Source: Sipunculus nudus
Lineage: Eukaryota; Annelida; Sipuncula; Golfingiida; Sipunculidae
NCBI GenBank assembly: GCA_026874595.1
Contig: CM049317.1
Span: forward strand, 49,808,401-49,872,400
Length of the DNA stretch: 64,000 bases
Direction: 5' to 3'
Position numbers and translations under genes: made by a program. The notes under the pieces were generated by a model. The model worked only from the letters and a program-made list of their open reading frames with translations. It was not told the DNA's origin and did no database searches. Each line of letters opens with the position of its first letter. Position 1 is the stretch's first letter. Below, piece after piece: positions 20,053 to 33,618 of the stretch.

Positions 20053-22520
20053 CTACTTCATAAATAATCCCTTAATGTTAGAAGTTTTAATAATAGATGG
20101 AAATTCGTTCCATAATTTTATTCCATTTAAGTTAAAACTATATTTACCCTGAGTTTTGACTTGAAGCACAACACATGAGCTTTCTCACTTCTTCGTGTGT
20201 TATTAGAATGTCTAACAGGTTCTATATAAGGTATGCTGGAGCATGATAAACATGAGTATTATACATTAAACCAAGTAATAATAAACAACCCTATGTGAAA
20301 CATCCAACCATTTCAGCTTTTTAAAATCACTTACTCTTAAGCTTTGTCTATTTTTAAAAAAAATCTGACAAAACGTACCATTTTATTTTGAGCAGTCTGA
20401 AGCCTAGTCTTCAATTTTTTTATGAAGTCCCCGGTACCAAGTGTTACAAGCATAATAACAAATTCCAGATAGAAGTGAAGAGCATAACAATTGGCTGTAC
20501 AGAAATTTTATTCTAGTATTTATTTAACTTATGACTGTGTTACCCATGATGTTTCCAGAAAGGGTCTGATAAAGTACAACCCTAAGATATTTAACATGTT
20601 CTTTAGACATAAAGTCCATTTAATGGATAACATGTTACTTTTTCTTAGTCTTCGGCAGGATGCAAATAAAATACTTTCAGTTTTACCCAGATGAATGGAA
20701 AGCTTATTTTCCTCCAACCATACACACAATGACTCAAAATCAGTGAAAGTTTACTCCTTAGGGTCTCTTCCACTCACTATTAAAGCAGAATCATCGGTAT
20801 ATAAGACTAAATCATATTCTACTGAACATTTCATATCATTTACATATATAGTAAATAACAAAGGTCCTTACGTTCCCATAATAAGACCGTACATTATTAA
20901 TTTCCACAAATTGTCTTCTGTCATTTAGATATGACTCGAACCATGAAACAGTTTTCCAAATGCAATCCAAGTGCATGTAATTTGGTAGTTAAAATATTTT
21001 GATTCACAGTATCAAAGGCCTTCTGCAGATGTATAAGTACCATGCCGGTGTAAATACCAGTATCCATATTAAATCTTATTATATTATCGGTAAGATGTAT
21101 TAGAGCAGTGTTAGTGGAAATACCAGCCTAAATGCTGATTGATACTAATAGAACATATTTTTGGTTCCAAGATAAGAATACAATTGGTCATATACTACTC
21201 TTTCTAAAATTTTGGATATGACTGGTAAGATTGAAACAGGTCTGTAGTTTCCTTAATAATTTCTGTCACCTTTTTTAAAAAATGTGACTATTCTGGCTGT
21301 TTTGAAATTAATTGGAACCGTTGACGTTTGTAGATATAGATTTATTATAAAAGCAATGGATGGTTGAGTATGCACCATCTTTAAGAAATTTTGCTGAAAA
21401 TAAATCACATCCAGTAGATTTTGCAACATTTAAACCTCTTAATAATTTTACAATGGTTTCTTCACTAACCACAGAATATTTGAAGAAACCACCTGCAATT
21501 ACATTCTGATTCTTATAAAACCCCAACACTTTTTTCTTATCATATGGCCTAAAGTAAGTTTATCTACAAGTTTGCTTGCAATATTGCAGAAAATTTCATT
21601 AAATTTGTTTGTAACAAATTTGGATTCAAAGCATACCTATTCATCATTATTTTTCAGCCTATATTAATATTTCCTTTCCTTATTTTTTGGGGGGATGCCC
21701 ATGTTTCTCAGTGTGTTCCATTTCTTTAAGGTTCATCTTGGTTTTCATTTAATTCATTCCTCACAACATTTCTCTTGGCTTTACATATTTCTCTTTGAGT
21801 TTTGTTTCTAAATTTCTTATACTCTCTAAAAATACTGCTTTCTTCAGTTTTCCTGAATTTTAACCAAGCTCTATCTCTCTCACTAATCAGATGTAGCTAG
21901 AAAACCATGGTTCCGTACCATGTTTAAGTCTAACAGTTTAAACCGGAGCAACACTGTCTACAACCTTAAGAAACAGTTCACTAAATCTAGGCTAAATTGA
22001 TATTTTCACATTTATACACATCTGACCAATTTACCTGTTTCAGTTCATCATTGAAACATATTATATTATAGTTTCTCATAGACCTTATTTTGGTTACTTT
22101 GTGTTTTTTTACAATACCCCTAGCAATTTTTCGTGTGCAAAAGGCTACTATATGGTCACTGATTTAGTCTAGGAGAACCCCATATTGTTTTATTTTTTCT
22201 GAGTCTGACACTAAAATTAAATCAATGCATGTTTCTGATGTATCACTTATTCTAGAAGGTTCTTCTATAATCTGTTTCACATCAAATATCCTAAGAAAGC
22301 TATTTAAATTATTTTCAAGTTTATTTCTCCTTTTATTTAGAACATCAGTATTGAAATCTCCTAATATGTAACATTGCTGCGGTATATTGGCAGAGAAATT
22401 TATCAAATTGTCTTCTAGTTTATTATAACAATCCAAGTCCTTAGGGGGTCTATAACCCACCCCAAATAGTGTAGGTTTTGTCTTTGGGAGTAGAGATAAA
22501 TAACTTGAATGGGTTTTCAG
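20053..22520 (-). mobile_element. CR1/jockey-type LINE, decayed
   Basis: Minus-strand fragments of a single endonuclease-RT protein in order. The endonuclease is at 22164-22460 (GYRPPKDLDCYN, CYILGDFNTDVLN, ETCIDLILVSD). The RT start is at 21308-21529 (GLNVAKSTGCDLFSAKFLKD). The RT C-terminal half is at 20529-20729 (WLEENKLSIHLGKTESILFA). A thumb-like stretch follows (KTRLQTAQNKMVRF, about 20380-20430), then the C terminus (GIKLWNEFPSIIKTSNIKG) with a stop at 20053-20055. Frameshifts and stops separate all pieces. GDFN and K-S-x-G-x-D are typical of CR1/jockey-group elements; finer placement needs a tree. The stop codon lies in a perfect 7-bp hairpin, AGTAGTC/GACTACT, at 20041-20057. Confidence 0.8.
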
Positions 22521-23575
22521 TTTTGAATTGGTAATTAAAGAATATATCAGTTACCTTTATTTGAAACTAATATTTACATGTTTTAGTTGTTGGTTTCAAT
22601 CAGAATTTTATTACTGCAACATTACTGTTAATAATAATAGCTCCATAAGCAGGGAGGAAGCCGCGCTATTTCCATTCAGAAAGATTATTGCGCGAGTACT
22701 ATAGTCTCCTCGCAGAGATATATTTTTTTAACATGCATGTTCAGTGTTAAACGTGAGATTGCACAATGCAAGACTTGTAAAATATTTATGTTAACGTATT
22801 TAAAGCACAATATTAAAATGTATTTTTATATTTAAATGTAAGTTAATTGTCATTCAACCAAGTTTAGTTCCGTATGGCACCATGTTAGTGTCGCCTCATG
22901 TGTCACTTATTGTTTACAGGAACCGAATAAACTGTGTCCGCCTACACCCTTGTCTTTTATTGGTCGTGGATTGGTCCTCACTCCACCGGACTGATACCAC
23001 ACAAGTCACAAATGGCGAAGCCTGCAGGATGCGTGGAGTGTGGAGGTGGCGTGGTTTTCTGTTTGCCTGTCCATTATTCCGGAGTCGCATGCAGCGTTCG
23101 CTTCGTGTTCGTGGAACGCATCGGCCAATGACAATCCACCGAAGTGGCACCAATACGGCTTGTAAACAAGTCCTACATCTGCTTCCATTTTCGTCTTTGG
23201 CGACTGGGTCCCTTGGAGAATTCCATGCATGTATCATTCATAGACTGTGAAGTCACAAAACTTTGGCCTTGGTGTAGCACTCTTCTGGTGTCTGGAATTC
23301 CTATAAAAGTCAGCAGGTTTTAACAATAGTGGACTATCTCTTTTGTTAAAGTGACTTACTTATATCTATATATATTGAAGGTCCTATGTGATGTTGTGCT
23401 TCTATTATTTCATGTCTGTTGGGCTCGATGTACTATTAATTAGTACTACCTGCATTGTGATATGGTATTTGAATATGTATAGAATTGTAAGAATTTGTAC
23501 TTTGCCCCACTTATATAAAACGTTGTATGTTTTGTAAGTTAATAACATCGTTAGCCGTCAGGATAGTAGCTCAAC
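22521..23575. other. Non-coding with a GC-richer segment
   Basis: From about 22880 to 23260 G+C is higher and both strands have open frames over 300 bases. They overlap each other fully and match nothing known, and no splice sites frame them. I see no supported gene. Confidence 0.4.
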
Positions 23576-23576
23576 T

Positions 23577-23750
23577 GTCATATGATATAAGGCCAGTAGC
23601 CCCGGCCAGTATACCTTAGGCTAGTAGCCCATGTCAGTAGTTCCCTGGGTAGTAGCCACCAACTGTCCATATGATATAGGGCCAGTAGTCCTGGCCAGTA
23701 GCCATATGATATAGGGCCAGTAGCCCAAGCCAGTACCCCTCTGGATGACA
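23577..23750. repeat. Short minisatellite with 'gatatagggccagtagcc' units
   Basis: The phrase CATATGATATAGGGCCAGTAG occurs three times in variant form (about 23578-23600, 23668-23690, 23702-23724), with extra 'ccagtag' / 'cagtagcc' pieces between. It forms an irregular tandem array of about 35-base units. Confidence 0.75.
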
Positions 23751-23904
23751 GGATTTAACCTCCAATTAGGTGGGTTGACCTTTCACCCGTCCTCCCCCCC
23801 TCCCCCCCCCCCCGATTTTTGTTTGGTTCCACCTGCTCGTGTTCCTCTGAACCCGTGGTGCCATACGCAGCTGAACAGAAGCTTGGAATCTGTCATTAAG
23901 GGAC

Positions 23905-24210
23905 CTCGGTTCTGAAAGGTAGATGGTATCCAACCGTACATCTACACAAGGTTCATAAATTTATACAAACAAGGAAACACCCAAGTTTATCAGTGGATAC
24001 ATATAACCATATACATGATAGCATTATTTCAACCGGTTGTACAGTTATAATGGGGATAGCAATACCATGAATTAAAATAATTATAATGTGAAATATTAAT
24101 AATATATCATAAACGTTATATATATTTTACCCAGACAATTCAGAAATAACTATGGATTTCACTCTCTCTTTCCAGGCTTTTAAAGAAACAAGAACAGGTG
24201 GAGGGGGGGG
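23905..24210 (-). repeat. Dispersed repeat, copy 2 (inverted)
   Basis: Inverted partner of 18640-18965. Matching blocks are GGTAGATGGTATCCAACC, AGCAATACCATGAATT and the G-run near 24200. Confidence 0.65.
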
Positions 24211-24254
24211 GGCGAAATAAGGTTTCTCCTCCGTGCTGTCGGCACTCACCCACC

Positions 24255-24380
24255 CGCTCTCCTTTGAAGTGAATGTTCCCGTTGGTAAAACCCCGTAATG
24301 CCTGCTAGTTCAAGTGGTAGTTATAAGTGGAAAGAGTAACAAGACGTATGCAGGGTATAACAACAGTGTAAAGAATGTAA
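24255..24380 (+). repeat. Direct repeat, copy 1 (about 120 bp)
   Basis: This segment matches 27118-27243 almost base for base: CTCTCCTTTGAAGTGAATGT, then CCCCGT-ATGC-TGCT, and GTATGCAGGGTATAACAACA. Both lie in the same orientation 2.86 kb apart. Confidence 0.8.
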
Positions 24381-25588
24381 GCTTAGGGTTGTCTCAATTT
24401 ATAGAGTGGCTGCCTTTACATAAATGTTATCCAATCGAATTAAATGAGTCGAAATATTGGGTAAACTGTCTTGTTCATAATTGATGAAATAGCTGGCAGA
24501 GGGGCTTGATATAGAACAAGGTCTCTGGGAGTGTAGCTGCCAGAACCTTGATAACAGAAGGGTGTTAGCAGGGAGTCTAAGGTTAAGTGATTGTCTTGTG
24601 GGAAGTGCATTTGGATGATAGTGTTTCAATTTGTCATTACAGGTCAGGGAGGAAGGCTTGATATGAGTTATTGAGTGTTATGAGTTACTGAGTGTTAATA
24701 TACACAGAAGGTTGCATGATTGCACCTACACAGTTAACCATTTTAGCGACAAAAGAACGTTCCTAGATCATGCGTGAAGTGTCAAATGTGTATTAATCGT
24801 TTGACCTTTTACATGATTAATACTATATACAAACCCTTCACTTATTTTATTCGTCACAGGCAGGGGGCGTTAGTCAAAGTGAAGAGCTGATACGTATAAA
24901 AAAATAGTTGGGTTCAACCTTATCAAAACCATTTGTTTAAGATAAATTACATGTGTTAATTAATAACCACCGATTTTTAGTAAGATATATCAGGTTTTAA
25001 TTATGTTTTAGTAATGCTCATAATCTTTATTTATGTAATATTTCATATTACCCGGCTTTCTGTGATTCAGTAAAATAACAATAACATGAGATATCAACAT
25101 GTAAAAAATGAGTTTATTATAGTGTAATATAAAATAATACAACATAAAAAAGCCTATTCAATGTATAAAATCGGTGATGTTATATATAACACTCAGGACT
25201 CAAGATAACGTATACTTTTACAAAAAAAAAACTCTCATTAACAAAGCTTCGATCGCTGTAACTCCATTCTGAAGCAAAAAAATATAATGACTGTTAGGAT
25301 AAAATCCTAATATATTCGACTGAGTAGATGGGAACATTGTATTAATTAAAGATAACAGGCTAAAATATAACCAGATATCATGCATGCATATGGCCCTGCA
25401 TGAAATAATGAATGTGAATGAACAATTAACACATCATTTACATGATTCCGGCACTGACAGATTATATTAATTATATCAGGGAATTCCCTGTTTTGCAGGC
25501 AGCTGCTATATCCTGTTAGGTACATATGCGTATATGAAGCTATATATGACTATATTAAGATAAGGTTGGGAGGCATACATTTAACTTT
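24381..25588. other. Non-coding; upstream region of a lectin pseudogene
   Basis: No gene seen. The last 100 bases (25490-25588) resemble the sequence upstream of the signal-peptide exon at 44635, for example TATGAAGCTA, ATATTAAGATAA and GGGAGGC, so a promoter is shared by descent. Confidence 0.45.
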
Positions 25589-27117
25589 ATGGCCTATAAC
25601 GTACAATTGATGTATTTATTCTCTTCATGGATTGTGTTCCTCGTACCATAAGGGCACAGCAGTACTGGTAAGAATTCCTAAACTTATATTGTCTGTGCAT
25701 AGGGATAGAATTAAATGGAGTTTCAACTTCGAATGCGTCTTTCAGTAAATATTTTATATACTATATATATCTATGTGAGTGTGCGTGATTGTGTATGTCC
25801 ATACGTGTCTGCGAGTCATTCCCCTACCCTTGAAAATACTAAAGTAAATTGAGGCTATTGCTTGAGAGCTGTCTTTTCTTACTTAAATTTTTGTCAGCTA
25901 GCTACTGGATTATCAAATGTACCTCTAAAACCAGTTTAAAAAAGTTTCTTCTAACATCATTTTGTGCACTTTTATAATACGGATTGTGGTTTGTTTCAGT
26001 ATATAATAGGCTACAAGCTGAAGAGATGTGCAGGACAGGCGGAAGTGACGTAGGTCTTCCCAAGGACCAATCAGAAATGAACATCGGCGACTGCTAATAA
26101 TCATGTCCCATCTAAAAGTACAGACTATGTGGATCTCTCTTAGAAGGAAAAGACTGGGGAGCTGGACCTGGATAAATGGTGTCTCCGGTAAATATATTAC
26201 GTCGTACAACTGAAACCCAAAAAATAAACTTAGTAAAAATTTTACATTGATTAATCCGCACTTGGTTAAATCTGGATCTATATATTTAATGGCAGAAAAA
26301 CATTTTTCCTGTAATTAAATTTGATTGTTATGATAATTCAACTTTTTGTTAATTCCAAATTGTAAACATTTACTGACTGACAAGTATTCGTTTTAACTGT
26401 GAGACGATCTTGTTTCATTAACTATCAATATTTACAAAATCAGCCTGTAGAACACAAATAATGTTGAAAACAAAACCATGATAACTGACTTTTATACAAA
26501 TTCTTGTGTCTGGGCATAAATAATATTAAGTCATAATGCGGGTTATCAACTTCGATTTCCTTTGTTAAATTTTATACGAGACCGAAGTACAAGTCTTAGT
26601 GTTTTAATGGCACGTTCCTAAATACTCAAGCTCCTATAAAATGTGTTTACCTCTTCGACACTTGTTAAGTAAATAAATAACGAGGGGTATGTGTCCATAT
26701 TAAAGGCATATGTGTAAGATTATATGTTGGTAACAGTTTTAAAAATAGGGAGACACTTGATTGCTTCCTTATTATTCATTTCCGCAGAACATGGTCCCAT
26801 TTGAGGTATACCATGGGGTCGATGCGCAGTGTACCCTGGAGAAGAAAACTCTCTAGAGAAAGCTTACTGTTTTTCCAGAGAACCCCAGGAATATGTGTGC
26901 CAGAACAAAGGTGTGCGATAATTTGACACATTTAACTATAGTTGCTTAATTTGTGTTTGTTAACATAGCATAACCGACCAGTTCTCAATTAATTACAATT
27001 ACCATTTGCTAGTCATATAAAAAGGAATTGATTGTATTTTGGTTTACTCTCATTACGCGATGGAAATAATCAGACCAAAGAGAGCGGGATAAAAAAGGGA
27101 GGTTTGAACCCTCGCCA

Positions 27118-27243
27118 TCTCTCTCTCCTTTGAAGTGAATGTTCCCGTTGGTGAAACCCCGTTATGCTTGCTGGTTCAAGCAGTGGTTATAAGTAGAAAG
27201 AGTAACAGGACGTATGCAGGGTATAACAACAGTGTAAAGAATG
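27118..27243 (+). repeat. Direct repeat, copy 2, in pseudogene intron 3
   Basis: Second copy of the 24255-24380 repeat. Just upstream (27090-27118) the minus strand has GGGTTCAAACC, a B-box-like sequence, so the repeat may be part of a SINE. Confidence 0.75.
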
Positions 27244-27380
27244 TAATCTTACAGTGGCCTGAATGTGAAGACATGCGCCGTTCTCCGAATGCTTTCTATT
27301 TTATTTTTAGATGGTGCAACTATAGCAGTCTAGCATAGCCTGTACTTCTAAACAGATACGCCTCAAGCATTTGCTGAGGA

Positions 27381-27484
<104 letters not shown>

Positions 27485-29150
27485 ATATGCAGCCTCATCA
27501 CAAACATTTTATGTTTAAATGATAAAAATATTATATCAACAAGTAGTAAATTTATTTTAAGCGCATACCTCGTATGCCTCCAATAGTAGTTAGATAGGAT
27601 TGGTGCTTGCATGGGAGGTTGAAATATTTATCTTTCTTTGTACTGTACAAAGAAAATTGTTTTTACGAGGTTTGATACGCTGCGACCTCTGCAACCCGGG
27701 AATGACCCTGTGATCAATCCATAAAAAGCATGGTTATCTTAGCTTTCACAATCTTATTTCGGTATTTTAATCAGGGAAGCAATTTCTCCTCAGCTCAGTA
27801 TATTTTTATGCCATGTAGATCTTCTTACTACTTTTATGTAATTCTTGCACAATGTGAGTGCTTTCGGTCAGCGGTCATGTCCTTCTGCGCGTGGAAATCC
27901 ATGCCCCTAATTTAGACTCAATTTAAATAGGTATGTTAGACAGAAGAAGTAGTTAACATTTAAGTTTTTAATAGTATAGAATATTTAGAATTAGTCAGCT
28001 CGTATTTATAATTGAAATGTGAAAGGATTTTGCATCCACACTTTGATTGCATGAAACTTAAACTTTTTCCTGGAAATGCTATCAAAATAGATAACCTTTA
28101 TACAAGTTGTAATCAGGTAATAAATATACCCACATACATATATTCTAATCTGTAACCAATAGCTTTCACCTCTTGGGTCTCTTGTTTGTTTCATATCAGG
28201 TTCGGCATGCCCATCCGACGTCCCCCGATTTAACTGTATCATCATCGATGGTAAGGCCATGACTCTTCATGGTGGAGCGTACGACTGGTTCACAGCTAGG
28301 TCCATGTCCCAACTATGGGAGCTGATCTAATTTATAAGAATTCAAAAAATTTCAAGAGGCAAATAAGGCAGCTTGTAGGAGCACAAGGTATGGTATTTGT
28401 TGGGCTGCACAGAGAGGATTGGTTCTTTGTGGACCCTTTCGGACGTTAGTTGTTCGTATTATAACACATAACAAGTAATACAATATACTATAGGATAGTT
28501 ATAACAAATCATTGAAGATATTGACCTGTAATTTCTCAGGAGAAAACTTAGGTCAGTAGTTTAGTAACTGGAGTTTCATGCTGTGTATAGGGTGTTAATG
28601 GTAATGACTGCCTTAAGCAATGAGATTTATATCTAATGTCCTTAACCTAGAGGTGTGAGGAACTCGCATTTACTTGTGCATAAAAGTCTGAAGTAAAAAG
28701 TTCGAAATATAAAATCATTATCAAAAACGGGCTTTCTCTTTAATTTTTTAACAGTTGGTTTACATTCTTGATTTGTAAGGATAGGTATATCAGATCACAT
28801 CTCATCTCACATCTCATGTAGCTATTACACACTTCTTTGTTTAATGAAATGAGCAAGGGTAGCATATTTTAAAATCAGTTTCATTCATTAACGAATCTTA
28901 ATCGTCCCAAAGCAATAAATCGACACCCCATGCGTTAGACTATCAAGCTGTAAAATATATTTCTCATGATATTAAATTTCTGTTTCATATGAGGAGTGCA
29001 TCCATTATTTAAGAAAGATGATAAATATATCACAATGGGACCATTTTGCATTTTTGAAACAAATAAACCTTTTTGTGCACATCAGGTGATTCAAATATGA
29101 AGGCTGTGTACTGGAGCAGGGATAGTTACTACAGGGAAGTTAGTATATGA

Positions 29151-29171
29151 TAGTATATGATTGTGATATGA

Positions 29172-29217
<46 letters not shown>

Positions 29218-29330
29218 AAAGAGTAAGAGTGACGCCTTTTAGACAGACTAATTTATCATCGCACCAGCTTTCGAAGCTCACAGGCTACTTCTTCAGGTGG
29301 TAAGTGGGAAGGGGTGGAACGGTGTTTTCA
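29151..29330 (-). repeat. TA run and possible retroelement 3' end
   Basis: A TA run (29172-29209) is followed by sequence whose minus strand reads ACCTGAAGAAGTAGCCTGTG, then AGCTTCGAAAGC. CTGAAGA and GAAA spaced like this recall the decayed hammerhead-like hairpins at the ends of Penelope-type elements, but stem II does not close on the core. Call it a candidate only. Confidence 0.3.
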
Positions 29331-29457
29331 TTTAGTACAGTAAAAGTGCACAAAACCTATAATACAAGAAATATTTAATTTACACTCTTTTTGGATATTA
29401 ATGATTTTTAACTATGATTCCCCGTGTGAGCGTGGTACACAGTAGTACGCATCGCTC

Positions 29458-29690
29458 AACTAATGGAATTTCGTGAAACTGCATGCATGCGTACGTCATC
29501 CAAATTATTACTTGGATTGGGGCTGCGATGGATGGGAATGCCGAACGGTGAATGATCATTAAGGTCCTCCGAGTTTGGACTATGAGTATAATTGTGAGGA
29601 CACTTTGGGATGTTATTGGTCCTTCTAAACACTATTCCATCCGTACATATAGCCTCTTTGTTCCTTACGATTTAAATAAGTAATACTTTC
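29458..29690 (-). pseudogene. Tail-exon-like open stretch, unknown
   Basis: The minus strand is open for about 67 codons to a stop near 29460. It reads AICTDGIVFRRTNNIPKCPH, then DHSPFGIPIHRSPNPSNNLD, DVRMHAVSRNSIS. The hydrophilic, proline- and asparagine-rich end with NNLDDV is reminiscent of the tail exon at 7692-7949 (GNSLDDV). The same frame continues upstream to 29869 after one stop (CWKWDPNLCKVV). It may be a decayed tail exon of another receptor or the C terminus of a retroelement. I cannot decide. Confidence 0.25.
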
Positions 29691-29869
29691 TGTGATATAT
29701 ATGTGATAATTAAATTGGTATCGCTGTTCGCACTTAATGAGGTAAGGGTATAGTTTAGGCCCAACACATTTGATTTGTTAGACACAACTTTACATAAGTT
29801 TGGATCCCACTTCCAACATTTATTATTCACTATATAAATATGCTCCAGCCACTCAGGAACTTCTCTCAA

Positions 29870-30199
29870 TTAACATAAAATTTCGATAGAATCACATTTT
29901 GTTTTAGAAAGTGATAACAAAATTTTGCAACCAGCTCCGATTCCTGAAAAAAATGTGTCTGAAAATCCAACTTTTGATTGGCACAATTTAATTAATTTGA
30001 TAACCTTTCAAAAATGTGAAAACAATACAAGCAATGTTGATATCAGTTGATAAACATTAGCGGACATCGTTAAATACAGATTTATCATAATAAACAAAAC
30101 AGTGTGGAATAGAGTGTTAAAATCATAGAAAGTTCTTTGGAGAATGAGATCTTTATATTAGTATTTAATAAAACATTAATGATTGTAAATAACTGTCCA
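29870..30199. other. AT-rich intergenic stretch
   Basis: No gene or RNA recognised. Confidence 0.45.
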
Positions 30200-31086
30200 T
30201 GTTGACTCGATTATTAACCCGTGAGTCAATTTACAAGCTGAACTTAGATATCTGACGCAGGCTGTCAAATGCATCATTCTCTGTGCATAGGCGTATTAGA
30301 GTAATGTACAGCAACAACCCGCGTCTTTTTTACCTTAATACAGGTTTCCCGTCCGGTGATACATGTATGCTTATTTTGTTTATGATATTCGAAAATTTAG
30401 AGAGTTTGTGTAGTACTTGCTAGATAGATATTATATATCCTGTTATTTTAAGATAACAAACAAGCTATACGGCAATTAACGTTAGTGTTTATTTTCAGAA
30501 ACAGCAAAACAGTACAACCCAGGAAATTACATAAAACCACTCACTCTATGTACAATATTTGCTTCATACAGTATTAATGTGATGTATTCTAATGGATAGA
30601 ATGAGTAATAGAACGATTAGTACTTGCTTTATCCTCCCTCATCAGTAAGCCAAATTATATTCACACAAGAATATGATTATCTATTACATGATTCATTTTA
30701 CATGATCGTGGAGAACAGAATATTTCAACTCGGGAACTATTTATGTCCGTATATCCCCAATATCATTCGTTAGTTTCTGTATTGACACGAAACAATGCAG
30801 ACTTGACTTCACATAAAAGTTGATCTTCTCATATCGCTATATTTACAGTTTTTCTTGAGAACACATTTTAAAGAAAAGAAATTATAAAATTAACTAACCA
30901 AAACAAAAGGCTTAGTACTGTTTTTAATGTACATTATACTCTCCATAATTGATGGTAAAAAATAACATAATATCTATAGTTCATATCAAGGCCACATATA
31001 TTGTTTTGAAAATTCAACTAAAAATATACATATTTAAACGTCGCAATGTTAACTCTCTTAATGCTAGGACCGATTACATGACCTGG

Positions 31087-33585
31087 TTATAAAGAATACC
31101 CTTGATAAATTGGATTGTTCACCATAATAGTGGTAATTGATTCACTCGAAATGGAAGCAAAAGAATGACAGATTCCGTTTTCCTGAAAGAAACCGAGATC
31201 GTTTTCATGTGTTTCTGCCTCGCTTTCCACTGAAAGCAAGTGCGGACGGAAGTCATAGCTATCAGTAAAGCATCTGATGTTATGGTCATTTTCCAAAATA
31301 AATTTCTCTTTAATGTTAGTCACAGATGAAATCGCAACTTTAGGGACGTTTGTTGGAAATCTGCGTGGTGGCAAAGGAGGGAGGTCAAGCTTGTTGCAGT
31401 TTTGAAATTTTGATCTCCTATTTTGCTTTCCTAAGCAAATTCTGGTTACTTCATCAGGTGTTTGGTTTTTAGTATATGATACACTTACACTGTCATAATC
31501 ATTGATGTCATCTGCTTTTATTTGTCCACACAAATCTACACCAATATTAGTGTTCGTTGCTTTATCAGATGAATTCATGTTTCTTGTTAGATAAGTTGCA
31601 ACCGACATATCTTCATTCATTAAGCTTATTTGTATTTCGCGTGGTGGTAAAGTTGGACAGTCAAACTGGTTGTAGCTTTGTCGTTTTGACCTCCTGTTTT
31701 GTCTGTTTGATCGAAGGTCCATTGCATTCAGAGATTCAATTAGTCTCACTTCTGGTACATACATACAGCTTCCAGCATTGTTGTGTTCCTGAGTCACACC
31801 TCCTTGTGTAATCTCAGGAGGGTTTCTTTTAAAACAAGTACAAATACAACTACCATTACATTTCCTTTTCTTGTTAGATTTATATTTAGTTATTTAGACA
31901 TATATGTGATATATAGTTATATTATATATTATGTAGTGATATTAGTATATATATATGAATATATATATATTTATATTTATATATATATATATATATTAAA
32001 AACAAATACGGAGTAAATTGTTAGATAACAATTATAGCATAATAAACAATTTGATCACATCTTTTACATCAACCTACTTGTAAACCCCTCGTCGCAACGA
32101 AACACAGAACGCGGTTGTAACAATGGCAAATGGTATCACCAGCAACACAATCGTCCTGCGATAAATGCCTATTATATCTGTAAAGCAAAGGTGCATTGTC
32201 ACATTAATATTTTTAAAGTTAACGGGTCTATATTTTTAGAAGGTCCATATTATGATTACTGTCCAACCTGCCACTGTTCTGAGACCCATCTTGCATAAAT
32301 ACCGAACATGTTGACGCTGCAAACAAAACAAATATAATGCTTTCAGTTTGGACGTAATTCACGTTAACATATTTAAAAAAAATAATCAATGACAGATACA
32401 TACCCGTTGGTTTAAATTCCTGTTCGTCTATGTAATTGCCTGTTTCTTCACTTTCTGAAACGTTGTACAACATATTGCTCTTAGTATTGTTTGTCTCAGA
32501 GTAACAGGGCAATATATTGATGGCCGTAGATGTTCGTGTGCTTCAACACTAAAATTAATGTATGACAGGGAAATATAACTAGGACAAGTGAACTTGGTTA
32601 CTTGTTGTCTTGAATAATTTAGAAATAAAGAGATAGAGATAGTCTTACTCATTTTACAGATGAACTTCGAGGTGCTGTTGCATAAAACTCGAATCCAGGT
32701 TTTGGATTTTGTGTCCAGAACAGCACACGCCAATACAGAATCATGAACTTCGATTAGTTCTTGCCGGCCGAAAAAAGTCCGGTTTGCCAAGAAGCTTTGG
32801 TCTACAGCATAAAATAGACATATTTCTTAAGGCATGGAACATGGGATTTTTCTTTCCATTTTACGTTGCAACACGTATTGGAAGAGATAACACATAAGTC
32901 ACCTTTGTTCAACGCGTTATTTATTATTATCCGATTATACCTTCTCTATGTGAATTGTTCGTGAATCATCTGTACTGAATTTTAGAAAAGAAGAGGGGAT
33001 TAATTGTAAATAAATTACTAGTTCTATTTATGAAATGCCAATCCAGTTTCCTGAGCCCTATGCCTATCAGCTTATTGTGCAGAGGATTCTTTCCATGGAA
33101 CATCATCTCCAGTGCATGATGTAGGCTGGTGAGGTTTACCGCACTGACCAGGTCTCCTCCGAGAGCTTTGCATATAGACCGTGAGTTATGCCAACTGTAC
33201 GACCCACGATGAAGTGAAAACACATGGTCAAGGTAGACGTAGCAGTTCACGCGAGCAATTTCACTTGGACAAATTGATCCTGTGCAAAGAATCGAGTTTT
33301 TGGGAATGAAATATAACGGTTTAATTTAAGATATTTTTTTTTAATTTTACAGAGCGTCCTCTGCTGACCGAAATAAAGGGTTATATTGAATTCATGAGAA
33401 TAATTTTTCTCATGAGAGAAAAGCACAGCAGTTTGGCACAAAATAAATACCTTGAAACTTGCATAAAAACATAGTTGATTCTTGTGTTTGACACATTCCT
33501 TTTATCATAACACGTTCTGTAAAATCGTAGTAGCCGCAAAGTCCTAGCCTATTTCCCTGGTCAGGTGTGGCCGCTAAATGGAATG

Positions 33586-33618
<33 letters not shown>

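Noticed and set aside
22882-23250. Protein-coding gene in long open frames on both strands
   Set aside because: Frames overlap completely on opposite strands, lack family similarity and splice context; explained by locally higher G+C.
29250-29310. Second hammerhead ribozyme (minus strand)
   Set aside because: CTGAAGA and GAAA are present, but stem II does not close on the core and no stem I partner was found.
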